Below the pieces are notes generated by a model. The model worked only from the letters and a program-made list of their open reading frames with translations. It was not told the origin of the DNA and did not search any database. From CAWJMF01 sp963843945 (GTDB lineage: Bacteria; Vulcanimicrobiota; Vulcanimicrobiia; Vulcanimicrobiales; Vulcanimicrobiaceae), in assembly GCA_963843945.1 (NCBI GenBank), contig CAWJMF010000002.1, positions 1 through 64,000 of the forward strand: DNA of 64,000 nucleotides. Reading direction: 5' to 3'. The translations under genes and the position numbers were made by a program. Shown here one piece after another: positions 45,873 through 53,809 of the stretch (position 1 is the first letter of the stretch; each line of letters starts with the position of its first letter).

Positions 45873-46221
45873 TTGCCATTCGGTTGCCGTACGTGTTTAG
45901 GACGGGTTCTTTTCGCCTGCTGCGCGGCGCGTCTGAGCGTCGCGGATGGTGGCGGCCAAGCCGGTAACGGCCTGCCTCTTACGCCCAGCGATCGCGTGCC
46001 CGTAGACGAGGACCCGGGCGTCTTCGCGGCCTTCGCCCATGCGATCCGGCGAATTGACAAGCTGTACCTGACCGTCCACGAGATCGGCGACGAGTTCTTC
46101 ATCGCAACGTATCGCGTTGCTCTACACGCGGGGACGCGGCCAGGTCCCAAGGTTCACGCTCGATCTGAATTCGTCGGAGACGATGCTGATGGAGCCGCTT
46201 CGCACAGACGGCGCGTTTTGA
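45873..46221 (+). pseudogene. Broken small gene in the island, unknown function
   Basis: A protein-like frame (HAIRRIDKLYLTVHEIGDEF, then FIATYRVA) continues near 46120 in another frame as YTRGRGQVPRFTLDLNSSET and MLMEPLRTDGAF, with a stop at 46219. Total length is 3n+1, so one extra base would explain it. The beginning is uncertain. No family is recognised. Overlapping minus-strand frames look like shadows. Confidence 0.35.
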
Positions 46222-46227
46222 CCCTTT

Positions 46228-46395
46228 CTATGGGTGTGGGAGCGCGCTAACCCAGGCGCGCAGCGCAGCGATCTCGTCGACGGGCAAGAGGGCAATGGCG
46301 GCCTTTACCTCGTCGAGGCTAGGCCGTAGCTCGTCGGCCAAGGCGCGAAGATGGTCAGCGAGTGATCGATCCGTGCCTGAGCCTACTTGAAGCAT
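46228..46395 (-). CDS. Short helical protein of the island, unknown function
   Basis: About 55 residues from an ATG at 46395, forming helices (LADHLRALADELRPSLDEVK, IALLPVDEIAALRAWVSALP). A longer start at 46506 would overlap the upstream gene by 71 bases and add an unconvincing basic leader. It could be a small regulator or antitoxin-like protein, but nothing in the sequence proves this. Confidence 0.4.
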   Translation of the reverse strand: MLQVGSGTDRSLADHLRALADELRPSLDEVKAAIALLPVDEIAALRAWVSALPHP

Positions 46396-46435
46396 GTTTC
46401 CGGATCGTGGCGCGAGCGCGACATCCTTGCCTGTG

Positions 46436-46891
46436 TTAGATCGTTTTAATGAACCGCGCTTCTCCATTTTGGAGTTCCGCTTTAAGCGCCGCACTTGGTT
46501 GCTCATTCGGGGGCACTACTGTGAGCTGAGCGCCGATATCTTTCTCTACAATCACATCCGACAGCAGAAACGTCTGCGTCTCAAACCGAACATTCTTAAC
46601 GTACAGGTTGTTTCCGTCGCACGATAGGGTCGAATCAATCGGAAACGCAGTTGACTTATTATTCTTCTCGCTCACGACGTACGTATCGACTTCGTACAAT
46701 GCAGAGCCCAGTGCGGCTTTCGCTTCTATGTTCTTTGACTGAGGCCACTGAGAAACGTGCAGCGGCACAATTAAAATTGCGGCTTGACCGTCGTTGCACT
46801 TCGTTGCCGCAGAGGCCGGCCCCATGCAGACGACCGTTACCGCTAGCGTGAAGGGAACTGAAACTCGCCTAAGTAGTGTCAACTGCAACAT
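46436..46891 (-). CDS. Small secreted protein of the island, unknown function
   Basis: A 151-residue protein with a signal peptide (LLRRVSVPFTLAVTVVCMGP, cleaved near ASA). The mature domain is beta-rich (AALGSALYEVDTYVVSEKNN, LYVKNVRFETQTFLLSDVIV), with two cysteines. Base composition is lower in GC than the flanking chromosome. Its ATG at 46891 shares one base with the stop of the upstream gene (TGATG), so the pair is translationally coupled. No family is recognised. Confidence 0.6.
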   Translation of the reverse strand: MLQLTLLRRVSVPFTLAVTVVCMGPASAATKCNDGQAAILIVPLHVSQWPQSKNIEAKAALGSALYEVDTYVVSEKNNKSTAFPIDSTLSCDGNNLYVKNVRFETQTFLLSDVIVEKDIGAQLTVVPPNEQPSAALKAELQNGEARFIKTI

Positions 46892-47787
46892 CAGCACGTC
46901 ATCAGGTAACAACCAGGGGTGACTTGTCCCGAGCCCGCGCCTTCAACGTCATACTGACCCCACAATAGAGCGGCGGAGACGCTGAGCGGGCCACCGCCCG
47001 TGAGCGCAAAGGCGACAGTGGAGCCCGCCGTACCCGGGCCAATCTGCTGCTGACCAGGTGTCGGCTGCTGTATGCAAAGCGCGTTGTTCGTTATCGCAAA
47101 GCAGTTCCGAACCGTGACGGGTGACGTAACCTGCACAGGCACATTTCCCACAAATTCCGTTTGGGGAACCAGCCAACTCGCCCACATTGTTGACGAGCCG
47201 AAGACAACACAGGAATCGTAAAGCCTCGTGGTTATGCCCAAGCCGGCCGCGTTTCCGCCGCCGACCCACTGGTTTCCACTGCATCCTTGCGTTACTACGA
47301 GGCCTCCGCAGTCAGGCGAGTATGGTCCGGTAGAGTTCTGCACTAGTCCGGCAAAGTTTGGGGCGACGCCGGCGGAGACCAGCATCGTCAAGGCTTGACT
47401 CGCGATCTCGCCAGGTCGGACGACCGATATTTCGGCGTTTGGTTCGAATGTAACAATCGCTGCGCGTGAATACATCTGAGTTGAACCACTGATGGGGTCA
47501 GTTGCACGCAGGCCCTGAAGGTTGCGCTGGAAGCGCGAAAGACCCGAGAAAGCGACTGCTGTCGTAGCATACCTCACTACATACGTGTCAACAAAGTAGA
47601 TTCTCGTCCCATTTGGAAACGTATTCGCGAAGCTCGTCAAATATGTCGCTATTGAGTTCCGCGCCGCTGATTGATTGGTTTGGGTTGTGAATTTCTGCGC
47701 ACTTTCAGCTGCTCTCTGACTCGACAGTATGAGAACGCCGAGAATAAGCGCTATGAATGTAGTCCTCAGGTAAGAGGAGTCGCGCAT
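46891..47787 (-). CDS. Secreted protein of the island, unknown function
   Basis: A 298-residue exported protein. ATG at 47787 follows GGAAGGG and opens a signal peptide (TTFIALILGVLILSSQRAAE). The mature part is rich in Ser, Thr, Gly and Asn, with several cysteines toward the C-terminus (CGGLVVTQGCSGNQWVGGG, GQVTPGCYLMTC), like extracellular or pseudopilus-associated proteins. The segment TYLTSFANTFPNGTRIYFVD precedes a Tyr-rich strand. No family is recognised. It is coupled to the smaller secreted gene downstream, and the two are the main cargo of the island. Confidence 0.65.
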   Translation of the reverse strand: MRDSSYLRTTFIALILGVLILSSQRAAESAQKFTTQTNQSAARNSIATYLTSFANTFPNGTRIYFVDTYVVRYATTAVAFSGLSRFQRNLQGLRATDPISGSTQMYSRAAIVTFEPNAEISVVRPGEIASQALTMLVSAGVAPNFAGLVQNSTGPYSPDCGGLVVTQGCSGNQWVGGGNAAGLGITTRLYDSCVVFGSSTMWASWLVPQTEFVGNVPVQVTSPVTVRNCFAITNNALCIQQPTPGQQQIGPGTAGSTVAFALTGGGPLSVSAALLWGQYDVEGAGSGQVTPGCYLMTC

Positions 47788-47982
47788 TTCGGTAACCCTT
47801 CCAGGGCAGCAAGTAACACCGTGGAATTGCTCCAGGTGCGCCAGACTGCGTTGTGGTGCCACGACAAACGTAGCACTAATTCGTGCGGCAAGCCATCCCA
47901 CTAACCCATGATGTGCGCTGGGGAAATGTGGCCAGCGGGAACTGTGAGTTCTCGGGCGTAGAGCTCAGCGAGGAACTCGCCC

Positions 47983-48276
47983 ATGAAGAAAAGTCGCTTC
48001 AGCGAGGCGCAGATCGTCTCGATCCTCAAGGAGCTCGACGGCGGCACGCCGGCGACAGAGCTGGCACGCAAGCACGGCGTTCACGCCAATACGATTCGGA
48101 TGTGGCGCGATCGATACGGTGGCCTTGAGACAAGCGATCTCGTTCGGCTCAAGCAACTCGAAGCCGAGAACTCGCAGATGCAGCGGATCATCGCTCGTCA
48201 AGCGCTTGAGATCGATGCGATGAAAGTGCTGGTCGCAAAAAACGGTTGGGGCCTTCGCAGCGAAAAGACGCGGTGA
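47983..48276 (+). CDS. IS3-family transposase OrfA
   Basis: A 97-residue OrfA with a helix-turn-helix (FSEAQIVSILKELDGGTPAT, ELARKHGVHANTIRMWRDRY) followed by a leucine-zipper-like helix (LVRLKQLEAENSQMQRIIA). These bind the IS ends and multimerise with OrfB. ATG at 47983. OrfA appears complete, whereas OrfB is cut short, so the element cannot transpose on its own. Confidence 0.92.
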   Translation: MKKSRFSEAQIVSILKELDGGTPATELARKHGVHANTIRMWRDRYGGLETSDLVRLKQLEAENSQMQRIIARQALEIDAMKVLVAKNGWGLRSEKTR

Positions 48277-48520
48277 AGGCCTTGCAAGCCGAGGGACTCT
48301 CGCAGCGCCGCGCGTGCTCACTTGTGAAATGCCCACGCAGAACCGCGCAATATCGGTCGCTTCGAGAGAATTACGGAGCTCGACGACGTCGGTGCCGAAA
48401 TATTCCGCACCAGGATTCCGCTTCGTCGGTTGCCGTTCCGGTTGCCGTCCGCGTTGTCTCGGCTTGGCTTTCAGTGCCTTGTAGAAGAAGAAAAGAAGAG
48501 GCCCACGATTGCTCGTGACC
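48273..48520 (+). pseudogene. IS3-family transposase OrfB, 5' fragment
   Basis: GTG at 48273 overlaps the OrfA stop and begins the HTH_21-like N-terminus of OrfB (VKALQAEGLSQRRACSLVKC, PRRTAQYRSLRENYG). After about 40 residues the frame continues without transposase character, and the DDE catalytic domain is missing. The remnant ends close to the right att repeat, so loss of the rest may be linked to deletion within the island. Confidence 0.8.
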
Positions 48521-48541
48521 CTCGTTGTCTCTGTTCTGCGG

Positions 48542-48588
48542 GACTGTTAATCAGCGGGTCGTTGGTTCGAGTCCAACTTCGGGAGCCA
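48542..48588 (+). repeat. Island attachment repeat, right copy (attR)
   Basis: An exact second copy of the 47 bases at 45756-45802, that is the 3' part of tRNA-Asn without its 5' half, so it is not a functional tRNA. On the minus strand it supplies the last 12 codons and the stop of the DUF599 gene. Confidence 0.92.
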
Positions 48589-49351
48589 TTTCAAACTCTT
48601 CAGCGTTGGTCGTGAGCTCCTGCGCGGAATCCGCCGCAGCCTCGGTTTTCGTCGTTCGGGCCTCGAGTGCCGCGATATTGCTGAGCGCCAACGCGGTGAC
48701 GGAGCGCATTTGTCGATTCAGCAGCAGGGCTACGAGGCCGGCCGTCGTTGCGAGAAAAAGTCCTGGGCCGACGATCCAGCTCACCGCGCCGAGGCCGAAA
48801 TAGTAGGCCCGCATGCCCGCATCGTAGCTCCCGGCAACTTGCGTGAGCATGTTGGCCATGTTAGACGCGATGGCGTGCCGTAATTCGGGTTCTACCGGCA
48901 CCTGCGGAGCCGCGCCGATGAGGACGTTAAGGTAATTGCCCTGACGGATCGACCAAGTGAAGCTCATGAACGCGTAAAGCGCGACGATTACCATCAGGAT
49001 GAGCTTGAGTTCAACCAGATCGCGCGGCGCGGCTAGCGACGAAGCTCCAGAAGCGTTCGAAGTGTATTTGCTTTCGATGCTCACCAAGACCCCGAGCAAA
49101 GCGGCCACGACGACGACCGCGGTCGAAGCGAAAAAGGCCGCTGTGCTCATGATGTTTGCGACGATCATCGTGTCGACGTCCCGAATAGTTCGACCGAGCA
49201 TGGCGCTCATCCAGGCTTCGCGATGATCGACCATCGCGGATGCGACCTTGGCGTGTCCGGTCAACCTCCGCACGAGCGGCGCGTAGCCGAGCCAAGCGAG
49301 GGCAAAGAATAGTAGGGCGACGACGTCGAGGGGAGACAGCGGCCAAATCAT
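48551..49351 (-). CDS. DUF599-family membrane protein whose 3' end lies in the att repeat
   Basis: A 266-residue membrane protein. The family pattern is LAWLGYAPLVRRLTGHAKVA, MLGRTIRDVDTMIVANIMST, then helices AAFFASTAVVVVAALLGVLV, LILMVIVALYAFMSFTWSIR and WIVGPGLFLATTAGLVALLL. ATG at 49351 is preferred; upstream extension is unconserved. The last residues (MAPEVGLEPTTR) are the antisense translation of tRNA-Asn, so the native stop codon lay inside the tRNA gene and is kept by the right att copy. Function of the family is unknown to me. Confidence 0.8.
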   Translation of the reverse strand: MIWPLSPLDVVALLFFALAWLGYAPLVRRLTGHAKVASAMVDHREAWMSAMLGRTIRDVDTMIVANIMSTAAFFASTAVVVVAALLGVLVSIESKYTSNASGASSLAAPRDLVELKLILMVIVALYAFMSFTWSIRQGNYLNVLIGAAPQVPVEPELRHAIASNMANMLTQVAGSYDAGMRAYYFGLGAVSWIVGPGLFLATTAGLVALLLNRQMRSVTALALSNIAALEARTTKTEAAADSAQELTTNAEEFEMAPEVGLEPTTR

Positions 49352-49453
49352 ACAGCGCCCCTTGTGAGCCGATATGCTTCTTCGCAGAACAGCCATAGCA
49401 TCCCGGCTTGGCGGCTTTCCGCCACAGAGGGAAAGTGAATCCCGAAAGGGACT

Positions 49454-50281
49454 TTGCCTCATGCGGTTTGCGTGCTGAACGGTTACCGTTGGCGGCTGAC
49501 GGGCGGAGGCGCCCTGCGCAACGTTGCGCGCCCGAGCATCGGCGACGTTATCGGAAGCGCGTTCAAGGACGCGCCTACGCTCATGCGAGCTCGCCGGCAG
49601 TTGTGGCTGCGCTTCGCGCTCGTCGCCGCTGCAGGTGGAGCGGTGTTTCCCTGGTTAGAGCAAGGGCCGTACGTCCGGAAGAGCGTGTTGCCCGTGCTAT
49701 TCTATCGAGAGCATTTCGCCTCGACATTGCTCGGCACGCTGACGCTCGTTGCTTGGTTTTTCGTCGTCGCAAGCGCGCTGCGCACCATCCGTCCGGCGTG
49801 GCGTTGGGATATCGTCGCGGCCTGCGGCGTCGTCCTAATCGTCACGCTGCTGGCGCTACTTGCCGTCCCCGCCGGCCTGCTCTGGAGCGGTCGTAAAACG
49901 CTGCTGATCGCGGAGTTGGTGCTCTTCCTGCCCGGCCTCTTTCTGGCGATCCGCTGGTCGCAGGCTCCGTGGTGCTTCTTGCTCGACAACGGCGCCAATC
50001 CGTTCGGCGAATCCTGGCGAATTACCAGCGGGGTGTTGTGGCTCAATCTGCTCTTTTTCGTCTTTCGATCGATCCTGGCGCAGCTTTCGGTCACGATGCT
50101 TGGCGTGAAACTCGCTCTCGCGGTTCCGCTGGCCGCCGTCGTCATACTTCCCCTAGGCGTGCTCGTGGCGGTGCTGTTGACGCATTTCTCGGTGCTTTGC
50201 GACGTGCGCTGGCTGCTCGCGCTGCGGGCACGCGCAGCGGTGACCTCGCAGCACTTGCCGGCAGGGGTCACGGCGCTCTGA
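49454..50281 (+). CDS. Membrane protein, unknown function
   Basis: A 275-residue polytopic protein with about six helices, for example LWLRFALVAAAGGAVFPWLE, STLLGTLTLVAWFFVVASAL, DIVAACGVVLIVTLLALLAV and LAVPLAAVVILPLGVLVAVL. No family motif is recognised; the layout resembles DUF975/glycerophosphodiester-type membrane domains only loosely. The start is uncertain, since GTG codons exist both before and after 49470. It is divergent from the DUF599 gene and precedes a small secreted protein. Confidence 0.6.
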   Translation: MPHAVCVLNGYRWRLTGGGALRNVARPSIGDVIGSAFKDAPTLMRARRQLWLRFALVAAAGGAVFPWLEQGPYVRKSVLPVLFYREHFASTLLGTLTLVAWFFVVASALRTIRPAWRWDIVAACGVVLIVTLLALLAVPAGLLWSGRKTLLIAELVLFLPGLFLAIRWSQAPWCFLLDNGANPFGESWRITSGVLWLNLLFFVFRSILAQLSVTMLGVKLALAVPLAAVVILPLGVLVAVLLTHFSVLCDVRWLLALRARAAVTSQHLPAGVTAL

Positions 50282-50326
50282 GAGCCCAATAGCACGAAGC
50301 CGGCGCTTGCCGGAGAACTGAGGTTT

Positions 50327-50722
50327 ATGAAAAAGTTCGTAGCCGGATTCGTCGTGGCGATGGGATTGACGATCGGCCTCGCCTTTGCGGCGAACGTCGG
50401 CTCGAAATCCGATATCGCGGGCGTCAGCGCCGCGGTCGTTCAGGGTGATGCGCAGAAGCACATCCGCGAAGTACACGTCGCGGGCGACTACGCCTTGGTC
50501 AAGTGGTATTGGATTCCGGAAGGCAGCGGATATCAGGCTTACAAACGCATCTCGGGCGAGAAGTGGAAGCTCATTGCGAAGGGTGGTGGCGAAGGCGACC
50601 TGGGATCCCCCGGACACAACGCCAAGACGCAAATGCTTGCGAACGGCGTGCCGGCGTCGATCGCCAACCAACTTTGCACGGGCTGGCCAGCAGGCAACAC
50701 GCCCTGCTCCGACACCGACTGA
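50327..50722 (+). CDS. Small secreted protein, unknown function
   Basis: A 131-residue protein with a clear signal peptide (FVAGFVVAMGLTIGLAFAAN). The mature domain alternates short strands (REVHVAGDYALVKWYWIPEG, YKRISGEKWKLIAKGGGEG) and ends with two cysteines that could pair (LCTGW and TPCSD). ATG start 45 bases after the upstream membrane gene, with a Shine-Dalgarno-like GGAG nearby, so the two may be co-expressed. The pattern of a single domain measuring about 100 residues suggests a small binding protein; nothing more specific can be said. Confidence 0.65.
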   Translation: MKKFVAGFVVAMGLTIGLAFAANVGSKSDIAGVSAAVVQGDAQKHIREVHVAGDYALVKWYWIPEGSGYQAYKRISGEKWKLIAKGGGEGDLGSPGHNAKTQMLANGVPASIANQLCTGWPAGNTPCSDTD

Positions 50723-50954
50723 GCGCGGCTCGAGCAAACGCGCGGGCTTCGTTAGCGAGTCGATCCGAGCCGTCGTACGGAAATTTCATGCCCGGAGAAG
50801 ACTCCGTAACGAACGCGTGTTGCGCGGCGTAGCTTTTGATTTAAGGCGCTAAGCTCGCGTTAAAGACGTGGCGGGATATAATCGCGAGGTAAGCCGTGCT
50901 TCGCCGTGCGTCCGGCCTCGGCGCGCTGCTCCGCGCGAGGACGTTTTCGGGACG

Positions 50955-51179
50955 ATGACCGAGCAAACTCATCGCATGCAAGGTACGAAGTCAATGTCGA
51001 ACCCGGTCCACCTGAGTCGATGCGCCTACGGCGACCACGCCGGCTGTCCGTACGACCCCGCAAGAAAAATTCGCGGCCGCAGTCAGCCCTGCACCTGCCG
51101 CTGCCACGCTTCCCCCGACGCGCGCTCGACGGCGCTGCGTGCGCTCTCCGCGGTGCGCCGGGCCGAGTGGCCCGGCTGA
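50955..51179 (+). CDS. Small cysteine/histidine-rich protein, unknown function
   Basis: A 74-residue frame from an ATG at 50955. The centre holds CAYGDHAGCPY and, 16 residues later, PCTCRCHASP, giving five cysteines and two or three histidines in about 30 residues, consistent with a small zinc-binding module. The tail is Ala/Arg-rich. No signal peptide. It could be a chance frame in GC-rich DNA, but the cysteine spacing is suggestive. Confidence 0.4.
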   Translation: MTEQTHRMQGTKSMSNPVHLSRCAYGDHAGCPYDPARKIRGRSQPCTCRCHASPDARSTALRALSAVRRAEWPG

Positions 51180-51216
51180 GCCGGAGCGTTCGCCAAGCGT
51201 GTCTTCGCCCACGATG

Positions 51217-51693
51217 CTACGATGGGTCGGCGTAGAGACCCCACGGATTCTCCCCCGGCTGATAGTGGTAGCCCGGAAGGTTCAGCGCCTCGTAGAGAGG
51301 CGCTGCGTAGCACGGGCCGGCCGTGGCGTTGAACACGACGAGCCCGATCCGCGGCGGAATCACCACGAAGCGCAGCTTGGACGAACGTGCCCGCGTCTTG
51401 ACCAGCGCGACCTCCGTAAGGCTCAGCCGATCGAGCCAAGGGACCCCGGCCTTGCCGATATCCGAAACGTTGTAATTGACGGGCGGCGTAAGACCCTCGC
51501 CGTATTGGCTCTTACCGCTAAGGACAAGGCCGGAACACTGGACGCCGTATTTTCCAACGTGCCGGGAGCAGCTCATCCAAGCTTGGCCGTTGATCGTCCC
51601 GCGCGTACAATTGTCCCATCCGCCGGCCGCGTTACGCGCGCACCCCGCAAATTGGAGCGCGGCCAACGCGAGCAACGATGAAGCTCGACGCAC
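51217..51693 (-). CDS. Putative lipoprotein, unknown function
   Basis: A 158-residue protein with a lipoprotein signal: hydrophobic SLLALAALQFAGC ends in a lipobox-like cysteine at residue 18. The mature part contains five more cysteines (WDNCTRGTINGQAWMSCSRH, YGVQCSGLVLSGK) and a C-terminal aromatic-rich stretch (GYHYQPGENPWGLY). No family is recognised. It lies just downstream of the SnoaL-like gene on the same strand, with 13 bases between. Confidence 0.55.
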   Translation of the reverse strand: MRRASSLLALAALQFAGCARNAAGGWDNCTRGTINGQAWMSCSRHVGKYGVQCSGLVLSGKSQYGEGLTPPVNYNVSDIGKAGVPWLDRLSLTEVALVKTRARSSKLRFVVIPPRIGLVVFNATAGPCYAAPLYEALNLPGYHYQPGENPWGLYADPS

Positions 51694-51706
51694 GGCCTGC
51701 GAAATG

Positions 51707-52126
51707 CTAGCCGCCGTCGCCGGATCGAGGCACTGCGGGTTCGGGAGCTTGGAGTTGGGCGCCCATCAATTCGACAACCTTGTTGAGCGCTTTCATGGGA
51801 CGTATCAGTACCTTGAACAGCACGATGCGATCGTCGTCGTTCCAACGGATGATATCGATGCCGTTGATGAAGACGCCGTCGATGACGACTTCGAACTCTA
51901 GCACCGCGGACCGATCGGCATACCACTTGTTAACGTAGCGAAAGCTGGGGTTCTTGAGTACGGCCATCGCAGCGCGGAGGTACTTTGCAACGATCGCTTT
52001 GCCGAGCTGGGCCGCGTGGACGGCGGGCGAGTAGAAGACGGCATCCTCAGCCAAGAGGGAATCCAGCGCGCCGCGGTCGTCGGCGGCGAGCGCTTGGATC
52101 CATCGAGCGATCGGCATAGGTTCCAT
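51707..52126 (-). CDS. SnoaL/NTF2-like protein
   Basis: A 139-residue protein with the cone-shaped NTF2-like pattern: an N-terminal helix pair (IARWIQALAADDRGALDSLL, then AEDAVFYSP) followed by strands VLEFEVVIDGVFINGIDIIR and DDDRIVLFKVLIRPMKALNK, where WNDDDRI replaces the common F-D-dG-kI turn. Such small proteins act as isomerases, hydrolases or ligand binders. Catalytic residues cannot be assigned. No signal peptide. Confidence 0.7.
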   Translation of the reverse strand: MEPMPIARWIQALAADDRGALDSLLAEDAVFYSPAVHAAQLGKAIVAKYLRAAMAVLKNPSFRYVNKWYADRSAVLEFEVVIDGVFINGIDIIRWNDDDRIVLFKVLIRPMKALNKVVELMGAQLQAPEPAVPRSGDGG

Positions 52127-52248
52127 AGCGCAGGGCTTTCGCGCCGCCTAGCGGCTTGGCCCGTTTTCGTATCGGTTGAGGCAGGCGGCCTGCATCGCTC
52201 GCGCGGACTGAGCGTTCTTCCGCGACGAGCGATTCAGCGCAGCAACGG

Positions 52249-53121
52249 CTAGTCCGGTAGACCGCTGATCAGAAACAGCGTGGCGAGATAGGCCGCGATG
52301 TTCTGACCGAACGTCTTCTGATAGATCCCGGTGATTTCTCCGCCGCGATAGATGTGGCTCAGCGCCGTGTCGACCGCCAGGCGGAAGTCTTCGTCCCCGT
52401 GAGCGAGCGCGAGCGCGTACGGCTCGACCGTGAGATAGGAATCGGCGACGACCAGCTTGTCCGGCGTGCTGCTGCCCTTGATCAGCCCAACGAGAATCGA
52501 GCGGTCCGCAAAGTAGCCGGCGATCTGCGAATTTTGCAGCATCGCGAGTCCCTGCGAATGCGTCGTGACCGGAACGACCGTAGCCGCGATCGACGCGGCT
52601 TTGAGCGAATTGCGCAATTCCTGTTCGGTCGTCGTGCCCGCCAGGACGCCGACCTTCTTGCCGCCGAGCGAGGCCAGATCTTTGGTGCCTGAGGTATCGT
52701 CCGCACGGATCATCAAGCTCGCGCCGTCGATGAACGTCGGGATCGAAAAGTCGACGATCGCGCGCCGTTCCAGCGTTGCACTCGTGGGCTCGCAGAGAAG
52801 GTCGGCTTTATGCTGCTGGATGGTGTCGAAGCGGTTGACCGACGTGACGGGCACGTACACGATGCTCAACTGCATGCCGATCTGTTTCTCGAGGTGTGCG
52901 GCGACGGCTTTGCACAGGTCGACCATGTAACCGGACGGCGCGCCGAGATTACCTTTGTAGGAAAAAGGCGGTGCGTCCGCGCGAAAGGCGATGCGAAGCG
53001 TCTTTGTTTGCTTGATACCGTCGAGCGTGCCGCCGGCCGCACCGGCGGCTTGTGGCGCGGCGCTTGCGAGCACCAGTGCTGCTGCGACGACGCAGAGCAA
53101 CTTGGTTCCGAGGCGTCTCAT
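52249..53121 (-). CDS. Periplasmic amino-acid-type solute-binding protein
   Basis: A 290-residue family 3 solute-binding protein. ATG at 53121 opens a signal peptide (LLCVVAAALVLASAAPQAAG). The binding fold shows LRIAFRADAPPFSYKGNLG, SGYMVDLCKAVAAHLEKQI, ADLLCEPTSATLERRAIVDF and KKVGVLAGTTTEQELRNSLK. Members bind polar amino acids or opines. No permease or ATPase gene is adjacent, so it may be an orphan that docks with a transporter elsewhere or feeds a sensory protein. Confidence 0.85.
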   Translation of the reverse strand: MRRLGTKLLCVVAAALVLASAAPQAAGAAGGTLDGIKQTKTLRIAFRADAPPFSYKGNLGAPSGYMVDLCKAVAAHLEKQIGMQLSIVYVPVTSVNRFDTIQQHKADLLCEPTSATLERRAIVDFSIPTFIDGASLMIRADDTSGTKDLASLGGKKVGVLAGTTTEQELRNSLKAASIAATVVPVTTHSQGLAMLQNSQIAGYFADRSILVGLIKGSSTPDKLVVADSYLTVEPYALALAHGDEDFRLAVDTALSHIYRGGEITGIYQKTFGQNIAAYLATLFLISGLPD

Positions 53122-53237
53122 GAAATGGAAAATCTCCCCGTGCGAAGGCACGAAAAATCCCCGGCCTTGCTGGCAAGGGCAGACTGCTGCTTTCCGCGCC
53201 GAGCCCGCTCGCCCTGGGCCGGCACCTCGAGTTTGGC

Positions 53238-53705
53238 CTAGAGTGCCATCCGCATTTTGTAGTCGGTTTGGATCAACTCGCGGAACTCGCGCAGGAGCGC
53301 CGTCAAGGTCGCGTGCGCGATGTGCGCGCCCGCCACGGCATCGAAGACCGCTCCGGCAACGCCACCCGGGGCGACGTACTCCCCTTGAATGGTGAGCGTG
53401 CAGCGTTCGGGGCCGCTGGCCGCCGCGTCGATCGTGCCGTTGAAGTTCGGGAACGGTCCCGTGCCCTCGGGATCCCAGCGAAGCTCCAGCGCTTCGCCGC
53501 GCCGGCCGCGGGTCGAATCGGGATAGGAGAGGCGTACGGCGACCTGCTTTTCCAGGGACAAACCGGCCACGATCCCGTCGAGCGGGAAGTGCAGGCGCGT
53601 CGAGGCCGGACCGCTTGTGGACCGTTCGCGGAAGTAGTTGTGCAAGAACGAAAGCGAAAAATCGCTCGGCGCAGCGACTTCCGCCGAAGCGGTCAGCCGG
53701 CGCAA
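53238..53705 (-). CDS. SRPBCC-like (polyketide cyclase/dehydrase-type) protein
   Basis: About 155 residues from a TTG at 53705. The pattern fits a helix-grip fold: VAAPSDFSLSFLHNYFRERS at the start, a central DGIVAGLSLEKQVAVRLSYP, then FNGTIDAAASGPERCTLTIQ, GEYVAPGGVAGAVFD, and a long C-terminal helix (HATLTALLREFRELIQTDYK). These proteins hold hydrophobic ligands in a cavity. The frame is open much further upstream, but that part is antisense to the region around 53.8-54.1 kb and looks like shadow. The start choice is moderate. Confidence 0.65.
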   Translation of the reverse strand: MRRLTASAEVAAPSDFSLSFLHNYFRERSTSGPASTRLHFPLDGIVAGLSLEKQVAVRLSYPDSTRGRRGEALELRWDPEGTGPFPNFNGTIDAAASGPERCTLTIQGEYVAPGGVAGAVFDAVAGAHIAHATLTALLREFRELIQTDYKMRMAL

Positions 53706-53809
53706 GCGAGTGGAACTCCGAGGATGCTGCGAATCGCCACGTCGCTCATGATATGCGCCGGGGCCGAAAAAGGTGTGAAGAAGCCGTGAGGCCGAGCGCG
53801 GGTCTTGCG

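Larger units (their letters stand above)
45803..48588. mobile_element. Small genomic island inserted in tRNA-Asn
   Basis: The segment between the two 47-base repeats, about 2.8 kb, is visibly less GC-rich than its surroundings and carries a broken small gene, three minus-strand genes including two secreted proteins, and a truncated IS3-family element. No integrase gene is present, so the element is probably non-mobile now or depends on an integrase elsewhere. A GGTTGCCGT-type sequence occurs just inside both ends (about 45874 and 48427-48444), possibly recombinase arm sites; this last point is speculative. Confidence 0.8.

Noticed and set aside
45845..46150. Minus-strand frame of 101 codons at the left end of the island
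   Set aside because: The plus-strand frame in the same place has more protein-like composition. The minus frame lacks a start context and motifs.
48542..48588. A second tRNA-Asn gene
   Set aside because: Only the 3' 47 bases are present, with no acceptor 5' strand or D arm. It is an att repeat.
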